DNA of 64,000 bases from Clostridiaceae bacterium (GCA_902363625.1 CABJAS010000006.1:1-64000); one strand, 5' to 3'; shown: positions 25,972 to 35,323, counted from the first letter of the stretch. Notes: generated by a model from the letters alone, not told the origin. Numbers and translations are program-made.

Positions 25972-26604
25972 ATGATGATTCCAGATAAAACAAAACTATA
26001 TCCCCGTTTAGGAGATACACAAACTATTTATTTAAAAAACGCTGTTATGGATGAACGCATCCAAATTGGTGATTTTACAATCTATAATGATTTTATTCAT
26101 GATCCAAGAGACTTTCAAAAGAATAATGTATTGTATCATTATCCTCTTAATCAGGATCGGCTGATTATTGGCAAATTCTGCTCCATTGCTTGTGGTGCAA
26201 AATTTTTAATGAACAGTGCTAATCATACTTTAAATTCTTTATCCACATACCCTTTCCCCATTTTTTATGAAGAATGGGAACATGGTATAAGTCCTAAAGA
26301 AGCTTGGGATAATAAGGGTGACATTATTATTGGCAATGATGTTTGGATTGGCTATGAAGCAGTGATTCTAGCCGGTGTCACGATCGGTGATGGGGCAATC
26401 GTTGGCACCCGTGCCGTTGTGACGAAAGATGTTCCGCCATATACAATCGTAGGCGGCATTCCCGCTAAAGTCATTCGTCCCCGCTTTCCTAAAGAAGAAA
26501 TTGAGAGACTTCTTGACTTAAAATGGTGGGATTGGTCAATTGATCAAATATCAAAGAATATTCACGCAATTTTGCATGGTGATTTTACTTCACTAACCAA
26601 ATAG
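25972..26604 (+). CDS. Vat/CatB-type xenobiotic O-acetyltransferase
   Basis: A 210-residue left-handed beta-helix acetyltransferase. It follows the Vat (streptogramin A) and CatB (chloramphenicol) family through its length: LYHYPLNQDRLIIGKFCSIACGAKFLM, the catalytic His in MNSANHTLNSLSTYPF (near residue 83), DIIIGNDVWIGYEAVILAGV and TIGDGAIVGTRAVVTKD hexapeptides, and WWDWSIDQISKNI at the end. It may confer or have evolved from drug inactivation; it can also be a housekeeping enzyme. The AGGAG SD is 5 nt before the ATG. Confidence 0.85.
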   Translation: MMIPDKTKLYPRLGDTQTIYLKNAVMDERIQIGDFTIYNDFIHDPRDFQKNNVLYHYPLNQDRLIIGKFCSIACGAKFLMNSANHTLNSLSTYPFPIFYEEWEHGISPKEAWDNKGDIIIGNDVWIGYEAVILAGVTIGDGAIVGTRAVVTKDVPPYTIVGGIPAKVIRPRFPKEEIERLLDLKWWDWSIDQISKNIHAILHGDFTSLTK

Positions 26605-26611
26605 AAAAAAG

Positions 26612-26641
26612 GACTGATTTCAATGATGGAATCAGTCTATT
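26612..26641. terminator. Bidirectional terminator
   Basis: GACTGATT/AATCAGTC, 8 bp with a 10-nt loop, T-rich on both sides, between the Vat-type gene and the MATE gene. Confidence 0.75.
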
Positions 26642-26642
26642 T

Positions 26643-27989
26643 TTATAAGTAATGATATTTTTTTCTATACCCCAACAGCAGCACTCCCGCAAGGATCATC
26701 GTTACTCCCTCTGCAATCGGAACCGCCAGCCATACCCCATTCACACCGATAAAAGTTGGTAAAATAAGCAATGCTGTGGTAATCAAACCGAATGTCCGTA
26801 AAAAAGATATGACAGCTGAGATTTTGCCATTAGACAGCGCTGTAAACAGTGCAGATGAATAAATATTGAGCCCGCAAAAAAGAAAGCTGAATGAAAATAA
26901 AGAGAACCCATGACGAGCATAGAGATAAACTGTACTCACTTGATCTGAGAATAAGCCCACTAATGCAGGAGTAAACAATTGTGCAAATAAGAAGATTAAG
27001 ACAGATGTACCTAAGATAAAAGACAGACACATCTTCACCATTCTTTTTAGCTGATCATGATTTTGACTTCCGTAATTATAACTGATAATCGGAGCTGCCC
27101 CCATCGAAAAGCCAATATAGAGCGTCGTTAATAAAAACTGTGTATAGATAATAATCGTGATAGCAGCCACTCCGTTTTCTCCTAAAAGGCGCATCATGAT
27201 GCTGTTGAATAAAAAAGTGGTGACTGCCGCTGCTGCCTGACTTACCATTTCTGATGATCCATTCAAACAGCTTTCTAAAAGCATATGCCCATCCAGTTGA
27301 GGCTTTTCAAAATGCAGCCCTTCTTTATTTCTAGTAAAAAAGTAAATTCCGATTACAGCAGGAATCAAATAGCCAATACCGGTTCCCAACGCCGATCCCC
27401 TGATTCCCATATTTAAAGGTACCATAAACAGATAATCCAATGCGATATTTGCTGCTCCCGCTCCAATCGACAGGATCATTCCAAAAGCCGGTCTGCCGGC
27501 TGTTACAATCAAATTTTGAAACAGCATTTGCAGCATGCTGGCAGGAATAAAAAGCAGTAAAATCAATAGATAATCACGGCAGTAAGGATAAAGCACCTCA
27601 CTGGCTCCCAAGCCCCATATTATCGAGTCTAAAAAAAGTATCCCTAGACAAGTAATGCCTGCCCCCAATAGTGCCCCCACTATTATGATTAAAGTAAAAT
27701 TCTGACGCGCTTCTTTGTTTTTGCCCTCTCCCATTTTGCGAGCAATAATCGCACTTGCTCCAGTTGAAAGCATTGCTCCCACACCAACAATGATGTTAAT
27801 GACCGGACAGACAATATTAATAGCGGACAAAGCATTTGTATTCACCAGCTTTGAAACAAAGATTGTGTCAACAATCGTATAAAGTCCCATAATAACCATC
27901 ATGATCATTGATGGAAAAGCAAATTTAAGCAGTCCTATAAAGTTATAATCTTTAGCTAATAGATTCGTTGTATCTATTTCTTCATTCAT
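26643..27989 (-). CDS. MATE family efflux transporter
   Basis: A 448-residue membrane transporter of the DinF/MepA-like MATE group, with about 12 membrane segments in two bundles. Typical motifs: FAFPSMIMMVIMGLYTIVDTIFVSK near residue 24, ALSAINIVCPV, MLSTGASAIIARKMGEG, and AGRPAFGMILSIGAGAANIALDY. It exports cationic drugs or metabolites using Na+ or H+. The start overlaps the AraC-GNAT gene by 8 nt, so the regulator and pump are one operon. Confidence 0.92.
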   Translation of the reverse strand: MNEEIDTTNLLAKDYNFIGLLKFAFPSMIMMVIMGLYTIVDTIFVSKLVNTNALSAINIVCPVINIIVGVGAMLSTGASAIIARKMGEGKNKEARQNFTLIIIVGALLGAGITCLGILFLDSIIWGLGASEVLYPYCRDYLLILLLFIPASMLQMLFQNLIVTAGRPAFGMILSIGAGAANIALDYLFMVPLNMGIRGSALGTGIGYLIPAVIGIYFFTRNKEGLHFEKPQLDGHMLLESCLNGSSEMVSQAAAAVTTFLFNSIMMRLLGENGVAAITIIIYTQFLLTTLYIGFSMGAAPIISYNYGSQNHDQLKRMVKMCLSFILGTSVLIFLFAQLFTPALVGLFSDQVSTVYLYARHGFSLFSFSFLFCGLNIYSSALFTALSNGKISAVISFLRTFGLITTALLILPTFIGVNGVWLAVPIAEGVTMILAGVLLLGYRKKYHYL

Positions 27990-28824
27990 CGGTTCCCTCC
28001 TTTAAAAAAATCATTCTTTGAGTAGGATAGCCATATTCCTTCAGTAGCTCGGCTTCCGCAAATCCCAGATGCTCCCAAGCCTTTCGATAACCGGGATCTG
28101 CTTTATCTCCTTTGCGAAAGGTCGTGATGCAAGGCGTTTGATCAGTAAGCTTTTCCTCAATAAGTTTTTTTAGAAAAGCTTTCGCAATGCCTTGTTTTCG
28201 ATACTGAGGATGAACACCTAAAAATTCAATATTGCCGCTGCTTCGATCAAAAGCCATCATCGCGATCAGCAAATGCTCCTCTTTAAGTATCAATACTTGT
28301 TTCTTTTCTATGAAGCTTCCTACACTCGCAAGATATTCCTCCTCTTGAAGATTAGGAAAACCATCTACAATCTGATACACCAGTTCTAAACACAAAGGCA
28401 GATCCTCTTTCACTCCCAGCTGAATGTGCGCCTGCCAGTCTCGTTGTTTAAGATTAGGCTTTTCGCTTAGATTGAAGCGCAGCTGTAATGGGTAATACGT
28501 TTCGTTTTCCCGATATTGATAAGGCGTTTTCTTATACATTTCTTTAAAGATGGCACTGAATGCCTGCTGGCTTTCATAGCCAGCAAGAAGTGCAATATCT
28601 AAGATCGAATAATCGGAAAAGACCAGCAGCTTTGCTGCTTCACTCAGTTTTCTTCTTACGATATACTCATGAATGCTGAGTCCGATTGTTTCACTAAAAA
28701 TTCGATGCAGATGATACTTAGAATAGTGAACCCCCTGAGCCACCTGTTCGAGATCCAGCTTTTTAGTCAAATTTGCTTCGATATAGTCGATGACAGACAT
28801 AACATTGATCACTTTGTTTGACAT
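27982..28824 (-). CDS. AraC-family regulator fused to a GNAT domain
   Basis: A 280-residue fusion. Residues about 10-105 are an AraC double HTH (VIDYIEANLTKKLDLEQVAQ, HYSKYHLHRIFSETIG, ILDIALLAGYESQQAFSAIF, KMYKKTPYQYR-type end). Residues about 130-280 are a GNAT fold with LLIAMMAFD, IEFLGVHPQYRKQGIAKAFL and YRKAWEHLGF. The start is ATG 28824 with a GGAGGG SD. It overlaps the MATE gene and may control it in response to an acetyl-CoA-linked or drug ligand (inference). Confidence 0.88.
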   Translation of the reverse strand: MSNKVINVMSVIDYIEANLTKKLDLEQVAQGVHYSKYHLHRIFSETIGLSIHEYIVRRKLSEAAKLLVFSDYSILDIALLAGYESQQAFSAIFKEMYKKTPYQYRENETYYPLQLRFNLSEKPNLKQRDWQAHIQLGVKEDLPLCLELVYQIVDGFPNLQEEEYLASVGSFIEKKQVLILKEEHLLIAMMAFDRSSGNIEFLGVHPQYRKQGIAKAFLKKLIEEKLTDQTPCITTFRKGDKADPGYRKAWEHLGFAEAELLKEYGYPTQRMIFLKEGTDE

Positions 28825-28935
28825 CTTTTTCCCTCCCAACGCCCGCTATTATAACAAAAATAATATTCCTTCTTTTCATGAATCTTGCGGTTTTCTTCTC
28901 ACTATATCATAAAAACAGTATGCTGCCATACTGTT

Positions 28936-31191
28936 TTACTCGTTAGCTTTTAATGCTGCAACCATATCGATATGATAAACTTTTCTTGAAAGCAGGCGAT
29001 TGATTGCCCATGACAGCAGTAAAGTACCTAAAATACTGAACAGATAAATAGAGATAGGAATATAAACAGTCATATCAATCGTTGCCTGAACGGTCGAAAG
29101 CAGCACTAAAATAAACTGATACCCCACCGGTAGCCCCAAGACGATACCGATCACACTCAGCCATAGATTCTGCTGGATCATCAGTCTGCGAATCCTTGAA
29201 TCAGAAAAGCCAAGTACCTTTAATGTAGCCATTTCATAATACCTTTCATTATAGGAAAGAGTTCCTAAATTATAAAGGATAACACTTCCTAATAACACTG
29301 CCGCTATGACAAAGACCGTACACATCATGATCGATGCCTGCATCATCGTATCTAACCCAGCCTGCAAATCTTCTTTGTTTTGAATACTAGTCGTAAATTC
29401 CGATTCCAACAAGGATTCATCAAAGGCATGTCCTATGATTGAGGTAGGCTGATAGACAATACCCAAGCGTTTCAGTTCTTCTTTTTTTATTGTTATCCCT
29501 TGATTAAGAGGGGTACGAATGATTGCTGTAATTGTGCTGGTCAGCCATTGGTCGCTGCCATTCAATTTCCATTGAAGCGAATCTCCGATTTGGAGATTTA
29601 GATCATCCGCAATATTTTTAGAAACAGCCAGCCCCTCCATCAGTTCGATTTCTTCTTTTTCATTTTTCATCAGATGCAGATAGTGCTGAGACTCAAGTGC
29701 AGTAAAGGTGACAGAACGTGACTGCTGATCCTGTCGAATCTCGACACCGCTTTCCATTATTGTCTCCCCATCCATAAGCGTTTTGATTTTCTGAGTATAG
29801 GCTTCATCACTGAAATCACCGGTTACTTTGGTCTCATAGGTTTGAACCATATCCATGTTCCAAGAGGTCAAATGATTCATTGAAGTATAAAGTCCAAAAG
29901 CGCCATAAAGTAAGGCAACACAGCCAATGACTCCAAGAACACTCATTATGCTTCGCAGTTTATTACGGAAAATATCACGTCCGTTCCATTGACTTGAAAA
30001 CGATAAATGCTGCCATAACGTAGAAAATGGCAAAGGTTTATACTTCTTTTCGTTCGTATTGCCATTTATTATCTTAGCAGCGTTTCCACGCAGATACTTA
30101 CGACAAATCAGAAAAGAAATCACACCGCATAACAGTGTACAGCCTAATGGCAAAAGCCAAGCATAAGGCAGCAGCTGTGCTTTTAAATCCGGAATCGTAT
30201 ACATCTCATTCATAAAATTGAGCAGTAACGGCGGCAATGCCAAATAGCCAAGAAAGAAACCTGACAATGCTCCTATGAAGCAGACAAAGGTACTGTGCGT
30301 GATATAGTGAATAAACAGCTGCCGCTTATTAAAGCCTAATGATTTTAATACGCCAATCTGCATTCTTTGTGAACTCAGCAGACGATGTAAAGTCGTCATT
30401 GTGACCAATGCGGCAATGAATAAAAAAGCACAAACAAATAAAATACCAATCTCTTTATGCTGATTGATCTCTTCACTGACCATTAAATAAGCAGGATGAT
30501 CTTTCTGCATCAGCATTATCGCTTGTGAAAAATGATCCTGAACTGCCGTTTTCAAATCACCCTCCCCTAAAATTAACAGCTGATTATATGCCATTGGGTA
30601 GGGAAAATAAGCTTTGCTCATTAAGGCAAATCCATTATTTTGATGATCCGGTACCATTTGTCCGTCATCAACACTATAGATATATTCGGGATGATATCCT
30701 AATCCTACAATTTCTTTTTCCAGCTTTATTCCTTGATATTCTAAAGTGATCGTGTCATGCAGCTGATAGCTGTTTGCAGACGCAAATTGTGCATCCAGCC
30801 AGATACCATCGATATCTTTTTGATAGCTTACACCCTCAATCACTTTAAACTTAGATAGTGTATCTTCCTCTTTTACATAAAGGTCAATCGATTGCTTTTG
30901 ATGGCTCGATACTGTTGTGGGAACAAGAATTCTTCCTTCAGCCATCTGGATACTTGGATCATTTTTAAATTCCCCTATTTTATCTTCTTCAAACAGTGAA
31001 CCGTAAACCCAGCCATCAGCTAACTGTGTTTCTTCGATATACCGATTAAACTTTGACTGTAAACCATGGTATTCACTGGTAATCCCCGAAAAAATAAAGT
31101 TTGCCATAAACATCATTAAGAAAATTGCGATAAACGGTATTTTATTGACTTTAATGTCTCTCAGCATTTTTTTAATTAGCATAACTACCAC
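28936..31191 (-). CDS. ABC transporter permease with two FtsX domains
   Basis: A 751-residue permease of the MacB/FtsX group: one N-terminal membrane segment, a large extracellular domain (about 45-250), three segments with FtsX motif (MTTLHRLLSSQRMQIGVLKSLGF near 265-290), a linker, a second segment set, second extracellular domain and a final FtsX unit (YYEMATLKVLGFSDSRI near 665). Such exporters move lipoproteins or peptides or work as mechanotransmitters. It starts at GTG 31191 (AGGAAG SD) overlapping the ATPase gene by 7 nt; ATG 31182 is an alternative. Confidence 0.9.
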   Translation of the reverse strand: MVVMLIKKMLRDIKVNKIPFIAIFLMMFMANFIFSGITSEYHGLQSKFNRYIEETQLADGWVYGSLFEEDKIGEFKNDPSIQMAEGRILVPTTVSSHQKQSIDLYVKEEDTLSKFKVIEGVSYQKDIDGIWLDAQFASANSYQLHDTITLEYQGIKLEKEIVGLGYHPEYIYSVDDGQMVPDHQNNGFALMSKAYFPYPMAYNQLLILGEGDLKTAVQDHFSQAIMLMQKDHPAYLMVSEEINQHKEIGILFVCAFLFIAALVTMTTLHRLLSSQRMQIGVLKSLGFNKRQLFIHYITHSTFVCFIGALSGFFLGYLALPPLLLNFMNEMYTIPDLKAQLLPYAWLLPLGCTLLCGVISFLICRKYLRGNAAKIINGNTNEKKYKPLPFSTLWQHLSFSSQWNGRDIFRNKLRSIMSVLGVIGCVALLYGAFGLYTSMNHLTSWNMDMVQTYETKVTGDFSDEAYTQKIKTLMDGETIMESGVEIRQDQQSRSVTFTALESQHYLHLMKNEKEEIELMEGLAVSKNIADDLNLQIGDSLQWKLNGSDQWLTSTITAIIRTPLNQGITIKKEELKRLGIVYQPTSIIGHAFDESLLESEFTTSIQNKEDLQAGLDTMMQASIMMCTVFVIAAVLLGSVILYNLGTLSYNERYYEMATLKVLGFSDSRIRRLMIQQNLWLSVIGIVLGLPVGYQFILVLLSTVQATIDMTVYIPISIYLFSILGTLLLSWAINRLLSRKVYHIDMVAALKANE

Positions 31192-31880
31192 TCTACTTCC
31201 TGAATACTCACCGGATGAGCATTTATTTGTATATCTTTGATTTTACCATTTTTAACTGTAATCACTTTATCTGCCGCTTGAGCAATATTGGCATTATGTG
31301 TCACGATAATAGTCGTTTTATGATATTCTCGACAAATATCCCAAAGAAGCTGCAGCACCTTGCACCCGGTCTCACTATCCAGCGCTCCGGTGGGTTCATC
31401 ACATAAAAGAACTTTGGGATTTTTCGTTACTGCTCTGGCAATCGAAACACGCTGCTGTTCTCCGCCAGAAAGCTGACTAGGAAATTTTTTTGCGTGAGCC
31501 TTTAACCCTACTTTTTCTAATATATACATAGGATCTAAAATATCCTCTTTAATCTCTTTCATCAAGGCAATATTCTCATAGACGGTTAATGTGGGTATTA
31601 AATTATAAAACTGAAAAATAAAGCCAATCTGATTGGCACGATAGCTAGACAAGGCATTCTCACTCAATTGCCCAATAGACTGCCGATCAATAAATACTTC
31701 TCCCTCACTGAGCTCATCAATTCCCCCTAAGATATTAAGCAAAGTGGATTTACCTGCTCCCGATGGTCCCAAAATCACAACAAATTCTCCCTCCTTGATA
31801 TCAAAGCTGACATGATCCAATGCGGCAGTTTGTTTCTCACCGCTTTGATAATACTTTGATAATTGATTTACACGAATCAT
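31185..31880 (-). CDS. ABC transporter ATP-binding protein (MacB/LolD type)
   Basis: A 231-residue ATPase that drives the adjacent FtsX permease. Walker A is [15 protein letters not shown] (near residue 38), Q-loop [12 protein letters not shown], signature [14 protein letters not shown] (near 138), Walker [13 protein letters not shown] and H-loop IIVTHN. The sequence is of the LolD/MacB group. Good SD (GGGGG) before the ATG. It lies 62 nt downstream of the TetR gene. Confidence 0.95.
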   Translation of the reverse strand: MIRVNQLSKYYQSGEKQTAALDHVSFDIKEGEFVVILGPSGAGKSTLLNILGGIDELSEGEVFIDRQSIGQLSENALSSYRANQIGFIFQFYNLIPTLTVYENIALMKEIKEDILDPMYILEKVGLKAHAKKFPSQLSGGEQQRVSIARAVTKNPKVLLCDEPTGALDSETGCKVLQLLWDICREYHKTTIIVTHNANIAQAADKVITVKNGKIKDIQINAHPVSIQEVEW

Positions 31881-31942
31881 TTTATTGCCCCCTTTTTTAT
31901 TTTTAGCGATAATAAAAACACTGACTAAAAAAGCAAGTGTTC

Positions 31943-32527
31943 CTATTTATAACGTGTAGCTATTCCCGTACAGAAGAAACGAAATAATTTAATAAATTCT
32001 TTTCTTGTTTCAATGAACGTTTCATTCTCTAACAACGCCTGTTTAATACAATCTGTAACCATATTGATGATGATCTTACTGTATGAGCCGTCTTTTTCAC
32101 CCATTCCCAAATGCCACGAAAGATGATCGCTAAACTCATCAAGCAATTTTTGCTTTTTTGCCAGCAAAGAACTGCTGTTTAACTCTAAAAGAATCACGAT
32201 CTTTTTATCCAGCAAAAAATCTAACTCTTCAAAATCTTCACCCTGTTCATAACGATCAATATAATCAATCAGATCTTGCAGAGTATATGAGATATCCGTT
32301 AATTTAAGATGATTGGCTAATCCGATATCTAAATTATCCAAAGTGGGAGTCAGCAATTCTACCAGCAAAGCTTCTTTATTAGGAAAATAATGATAGATAT
32401 TTCCAAGAGTCGTATTGGCTTTCTTTGCAATGATGCGCATGGATGCACCCTCGTATCCGCGTTTTAAGAATTCATCTTCTGCCACATCTAATATCTTTTG
32501 TCTTATTTCTTCTTTCTTTACCTGCAT
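31943..32527 (-). CDS. TetR family transcriptional regulator
   Basis: A 194-residue TetR/AcrR regulator. The N-terminal HTH is clear (ILDVAEDEFLKRGYEGASMRIIAKKANTTLGNIYHYFPNKEALL, residues 10-55); the C-terminal ligand domain is helical. It has a GGAGGAAG SD and precedes the ABC ATPase and permease on the same strand, so it probably represses this exporter and itself. Confidence 0.9.
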   Translation of the reverse strand: MQVKKEEIRQKILDVAEDEFLKRGYEGASMRIIAKKANTTLGNIYHYFPNKEALLVELLTPTLDNLDIGLANHLKLTDISYTLQDLIDYIDRYEQGEDFEELDFLLDKKIVILLELNSSSLLAKKQKLLDEFSDHLSWHLGMGEKDGSYSKIIINMVTDCIKQALLENETFIETRKEFIKLFRFFCTGIATRYK

Positions 32528-32679
32528 TATTTCTTCCTCCTTAAACCCATCTTAGTCTATCTGAAATAAACTTACAATAGATGTTCATTATTAAAAATCA
32601 TTAGTTAATTCCTGTTCATTTTTGAATAAACTATTTTCCAAAAGACGAGCATGGGTTACAATAAAGAGAGGTGATATAT

Positions 32680-32889
32680 ATGTATATTCAAACGCAGCTT
32701 CAAACATCGAAATTTGAAAATGATGAATTAAGTGAATTATTAAGTCAAATGACTTTCCAGATACATAGTTTTGGCTTATGGGAAGAAGAACATGATACCC
32801 AAATCCGCTATACAACCGATGATATTGAGATCGTCTATTATAAAAAAGATGAACATTTAAAGTTCATCCTAATAGATCAACTTGTTTAA
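32680..32889 (+). CDS. Small orphan protein, 69 residues
   Basis: An acidic 69-residue protein (MYIQTQLQTSKFENDELSEL to KFILIDQLV) that I do not recognise. It has its own signals: a TACAAT -10 box about 20 nt upstream of the SD, an AGAGGTG SD 8 nt before the ATG and a terminator right after the stop. No membrane segment or motif is visible. It is divergent from the TetR/ABC cassette. Confidence 0.6.
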   Translation: MYIQTQLQTSKFENDELSELLSQMTFQIHSFGLWEEEHDTQIRYTTDDIEIVYYKKDEHLKFILIDQLV

Positions 32890-32907
32890 TTCAGGTTGGT
32901 CTTTTTT
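32875..32907 (+). terminator. Terminator of the 69-residue gene
   Basis: GATCAAC/GTTGGTC stem (one G-U pair) overlapping the stop, followed by six T residues. Confidence 0.75.
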
Positions 32908-32979
32908 ATATTCGCTGTACTTTCTAAAAAATAAGTATTGTGTAATAAAAAGGATAGGCAATTCACCTATCCGTTTAAC

Positions 32980-33822
32980 CTAATAATAGGCAGAGGTTTT
33001 TAATGGATACTGATTTAATTTTAAATTTTCATCTATTGCTTTTACTTTTTCCAAAACAGCATCATTTTCAGTTCTAATAATATAATTATTTGTTTTCACT
33101 TCTTCGATTTGATGTTCATTTATCAGTTTCTGCATTTGTTCTAATGGGATATAAAGCTGTCCTCGCGATGAAGAAATTTCCGAATTCAAAATCCCTGCTA
33201 CTTTAATTTTTAGTGTATATGGATATAACAACTGCTTATCATTTGTTACATCTTGAACAAGATCCGGATTTTCTTCAAACATGGATTCATCAATGGTATT
33301 ACTAACCGGAATTAAACAATAAATTTCCAGTTCATAATTATCATCCAAGTTATTAATTCCCAACTGTTGGGCAACATCAGCGCTTAAATAACACCCCTCA
33401 GCTATTTCACTTTTGCGTTGATGAGAAGTGAACTTACTCATATCTAAACCCTGAGGATATCCCCAAATATTTATTAATACAAAACTCTTTACTTCATCAT
33501 TAGTCGGATCATAAAAATATTCAGCTTCTAAATCATTGTTTTTATACACTTTCACATTCCCATAAGGACTATCTAACTTCCCCGGCTCAGTCAAGTTTGT
33601 ATCAAACATATAGATCGGCTGAACCTCTTCTACTCCTTTTGTCTTTTTTATTTCTTCCAAAGAACTGTCGGTAAAAAATGCTTCGTTTAAAAATGGCGTA
33701 TACTCTGAATCTTTTTGGGTGGATTTCACAGCCATATACCAATTTGAACTTTGCACTTTAGGTTCCTGTTTTTGACATCCAACAATTAAAAGCGCGAGAA
33801 TACATAATATAATTTTCTTCAT
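32980..33822 (-). CDS. Lipoprotein resembling a MacB-type extracellular domain
   Basis: A 280-residue lipoprotein: signal peptide MKKIILCILALLIVGC with lipobox Cys 16. The mature chain reads like the extracellular domain of MacB/FtsX permeases without the membrane segments: EEIKKTKGVEEVQPIYMFD near residue 57, CYLSADVAQQLGI, LKIKVAGIL and GQLYIPLEQMQKLI near residue 225. It may be a detached accessory or partner for an FtsX-type exporter such as the one at 28936. Resemblance is by pattern only. Confidence 0.65.
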   Translation of the reverse strand: MKKIILCILALLIVGCQKQEPKVQSSNWYMAVKSTQKDSEYTPFLNEAFFTDSSLEEIKKTKGVEEVQPIYMFDTNLTEPGKLDSPYGNVKVYKNNDLEAEYFYDPTNDEVKSFVLINIWGYPQGLDMSKFTSHQRKSEIAEGCYLSADVAQQLGINNLDDNYELEIYCLIPVSNTIDESMFEENPDLVQDVTNDKQLLYPYTLKIKVAGILNSEISSSRGQLYIPLEQMQKLINEHQIEEVKTNNYIIRTENDAVLEKVKAIDENLKLNQYPLKTSAYY

Positions 33823-34077
33823 AAGTCAGTGCTCCCTTCTTGATTCTTATAAAAAACAACCGCTTGGAACAATAGTCAGACAATGTGGGTTCTCACCCTT
33901 TCCCACTTATCCTTTTAACAGATTATAATATTTTCCCCAATACACATTATTAAAATTATTTATATTATTTATCTAAATAAATTTTACCATGTCCCTATGT
34001 ATAAGTCAATCTATTCACGTTTATATTTATTAAAAGTCAAAATATAAAATATAATCTTTATATTTTAACAAATAAAA
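33823..34077. other. AT-rich intergenic region with a structured lipoprotein leader
   Basis: Next to the lipoprotein start the minus-strand leader can fold GTGGG/CCCAC (complement of about 33885-33907), then CCAAGCGGTTG and a T-run. This could be an attenuator, but it fits no riboswitch I know. From about 33915 to 34077 the DNA is very AT-rich and shows nothing else. Confidence 0.3.
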
Positions 34078-34150
34078 AAACCGTTTCCTTTAGAACTACC
34101 CCTTAATCTGAAATATTTCAGATTTATCAGTGAGTTCATACAGAAACAGC
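34078..34150 (-). terminator. Large nested hairpin terminator after the aminotransferase gene
   Basis: Three nested inverted repeats share a centre: the perfect palindrome AATCTGAAAT/ATTTCAGATT, then GAACT/AGTTC, then GTTTC/GAAAC. On the minus strand it ends in GGTTTTTTTATTT. It terminates the lrp-aminotransferase transcript. Confidence 0.7.
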
Positions 34151-34156
34151 TTCTCT

Positions 34157-35323
34157 TTACTTCCTTATTTTATTTAAAAATAACTCAATTCGTCCCAATG
34201 CTTCTTTGATCTGATCAATGCTGTAAGCATAAGATACACGAATAAACCCTTCACCGGCATCCCCAAAGGCAGTTCCCGGTACACAGGCGACTTTTTGATC
34301 ACTTAACAATGCTTCACAAAATTCTTCACTTGTCATCCCTGTCGATTTAATACATGGGAAAATATAGAAAGCACCTTGTGGCATAAAAGTTTCTAAGCCT
34401 AAATTATTAAAGCCTTCCACAATATAATTTCTTCTCAGCATATAAGACTGCTGCATGCTTTCAATCTCATCATCACAATGACGCATCGCTTCGATTGCTC
34501 CATACTGAGCCGCTGTCGGTGCTGACATAATGACAAATTGATGAATCTTGTTCATCGCTTTAACAAATGTTTCATTTGCCAGCACATAGCCTAAACGCCA
34601 TCCGGTCATGGCATAGGCTTTAGAATACCCGCTGATCAGAATGACATGATCTTTGATTTCATCAAATGATGCAATTGAACAAAACTTTTCATCATAGCTA
34701 AGTTCTGCATAGATTTCATCTGTAATCACTAAGAGATCATGCTTCTTAATAATCGGAACAATTTTTTCATAGTCCTCTTTTGTCATGAAGCCACCGGTCG
34801 GATTATTAGGAAAATTTAATAAGAGCAGTTTAGTTTTATCCGTGATAGCCGCTTCTAATAATTCCGGTGTCAGCTTAAACTGATTTTCCTGTGTTAATGT
34901 AATTGTGACCGGTGTTGCCCCTGCCAATTGTACGCCCGGCATATAGGCAACATAACTGGGATCAAGCAAAATAACTTCATCTCCCGGATTGACTAAAGCA
35001 CGTAAAGCGATATCAATGCCTTCGCTTCCACCCACAGTAACAATCGTATTTTTAATAGGATCATAATCTAAGTTAAAACGTCTTTTTTGATATTTGCAGA
35101 TTTCTTCACGCAGCTCCAACAAGCCCTGATTAGCAGTATAAAAGGTCTTCCCTTTTTCGATAGAATAGATCGCCGCCTCACGAATTTTCCAAGGTGTCGC
35201 AAAATCCGGTTCTCCTACGCCTAAAGAAATAACCCCCTCCATCTGACTTGCTAAATCAAAAAACTTGCGAATACCGCTTGGTTTTATTTCTTTTACTTTC
35301 TGACTTAAGTATTCTTCATACAT
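34157..35323 (-). CDS. Class I/II PLP-dependent aminotransferase
   Basis: A 388-residue aspartate/alanine-type aminotransferase (fold type I). Motifs: ISLGVGEPDFATPW near residue 32, YTANQGLLELREEI, LLNFPNNPTGGFM (near 168), the VITDEIYAELSY Asp/Tyr pair and the PLP Lys in LISGYSKAYAMTGWRLGY (near 232), with Arg in GFIRVSYA for the substrate carboxylate. Close relatives are PatA/AlaT-type enzymes. Start overlaps the lrp stop (TAATG), so regulator and enzyme are coupled. Confidence 0.93.
   Translation of the reverse strand: MYEEYLSQKVKEIKPSGIRKFFDLASQMEGVISLGVGEPDFATPWKIREAAIYSIEKGKTFYTANQGLLELREEICKYQKRRFNLDYDPIKNTIVTVGGSEGIDIALRALVNPGDEVILLDPSYVAYMPGVQLAGATPVTITLTQENQFKLTPELLEAAITDKTKLLLLNFPNNPTGGFMTKEDYEKIVPIIKKHDLLVITDEIYAELSYDEKFCSIASFDEIKDHVILISGYSKAYAMTGWRLGYVLANETFVKAMNKIHQFVIMSAPTAAQYGAIEAMRHCDDEIESMQQSYMLRRNYIVEGFNNLGLETFMPQGAFYIFPCIKSTGMTSEEFCEALLSDQKVACVPGTAFGDAGEGFIRVSYAYSIDQIKEALGRIELFLNKIRK

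Noticed and set aside
32591..32815. 74-codon minus-strand frame
   Set aside because: Antisense to the 69-residue gene, which has SD, promoter and terminator; this frame has none.
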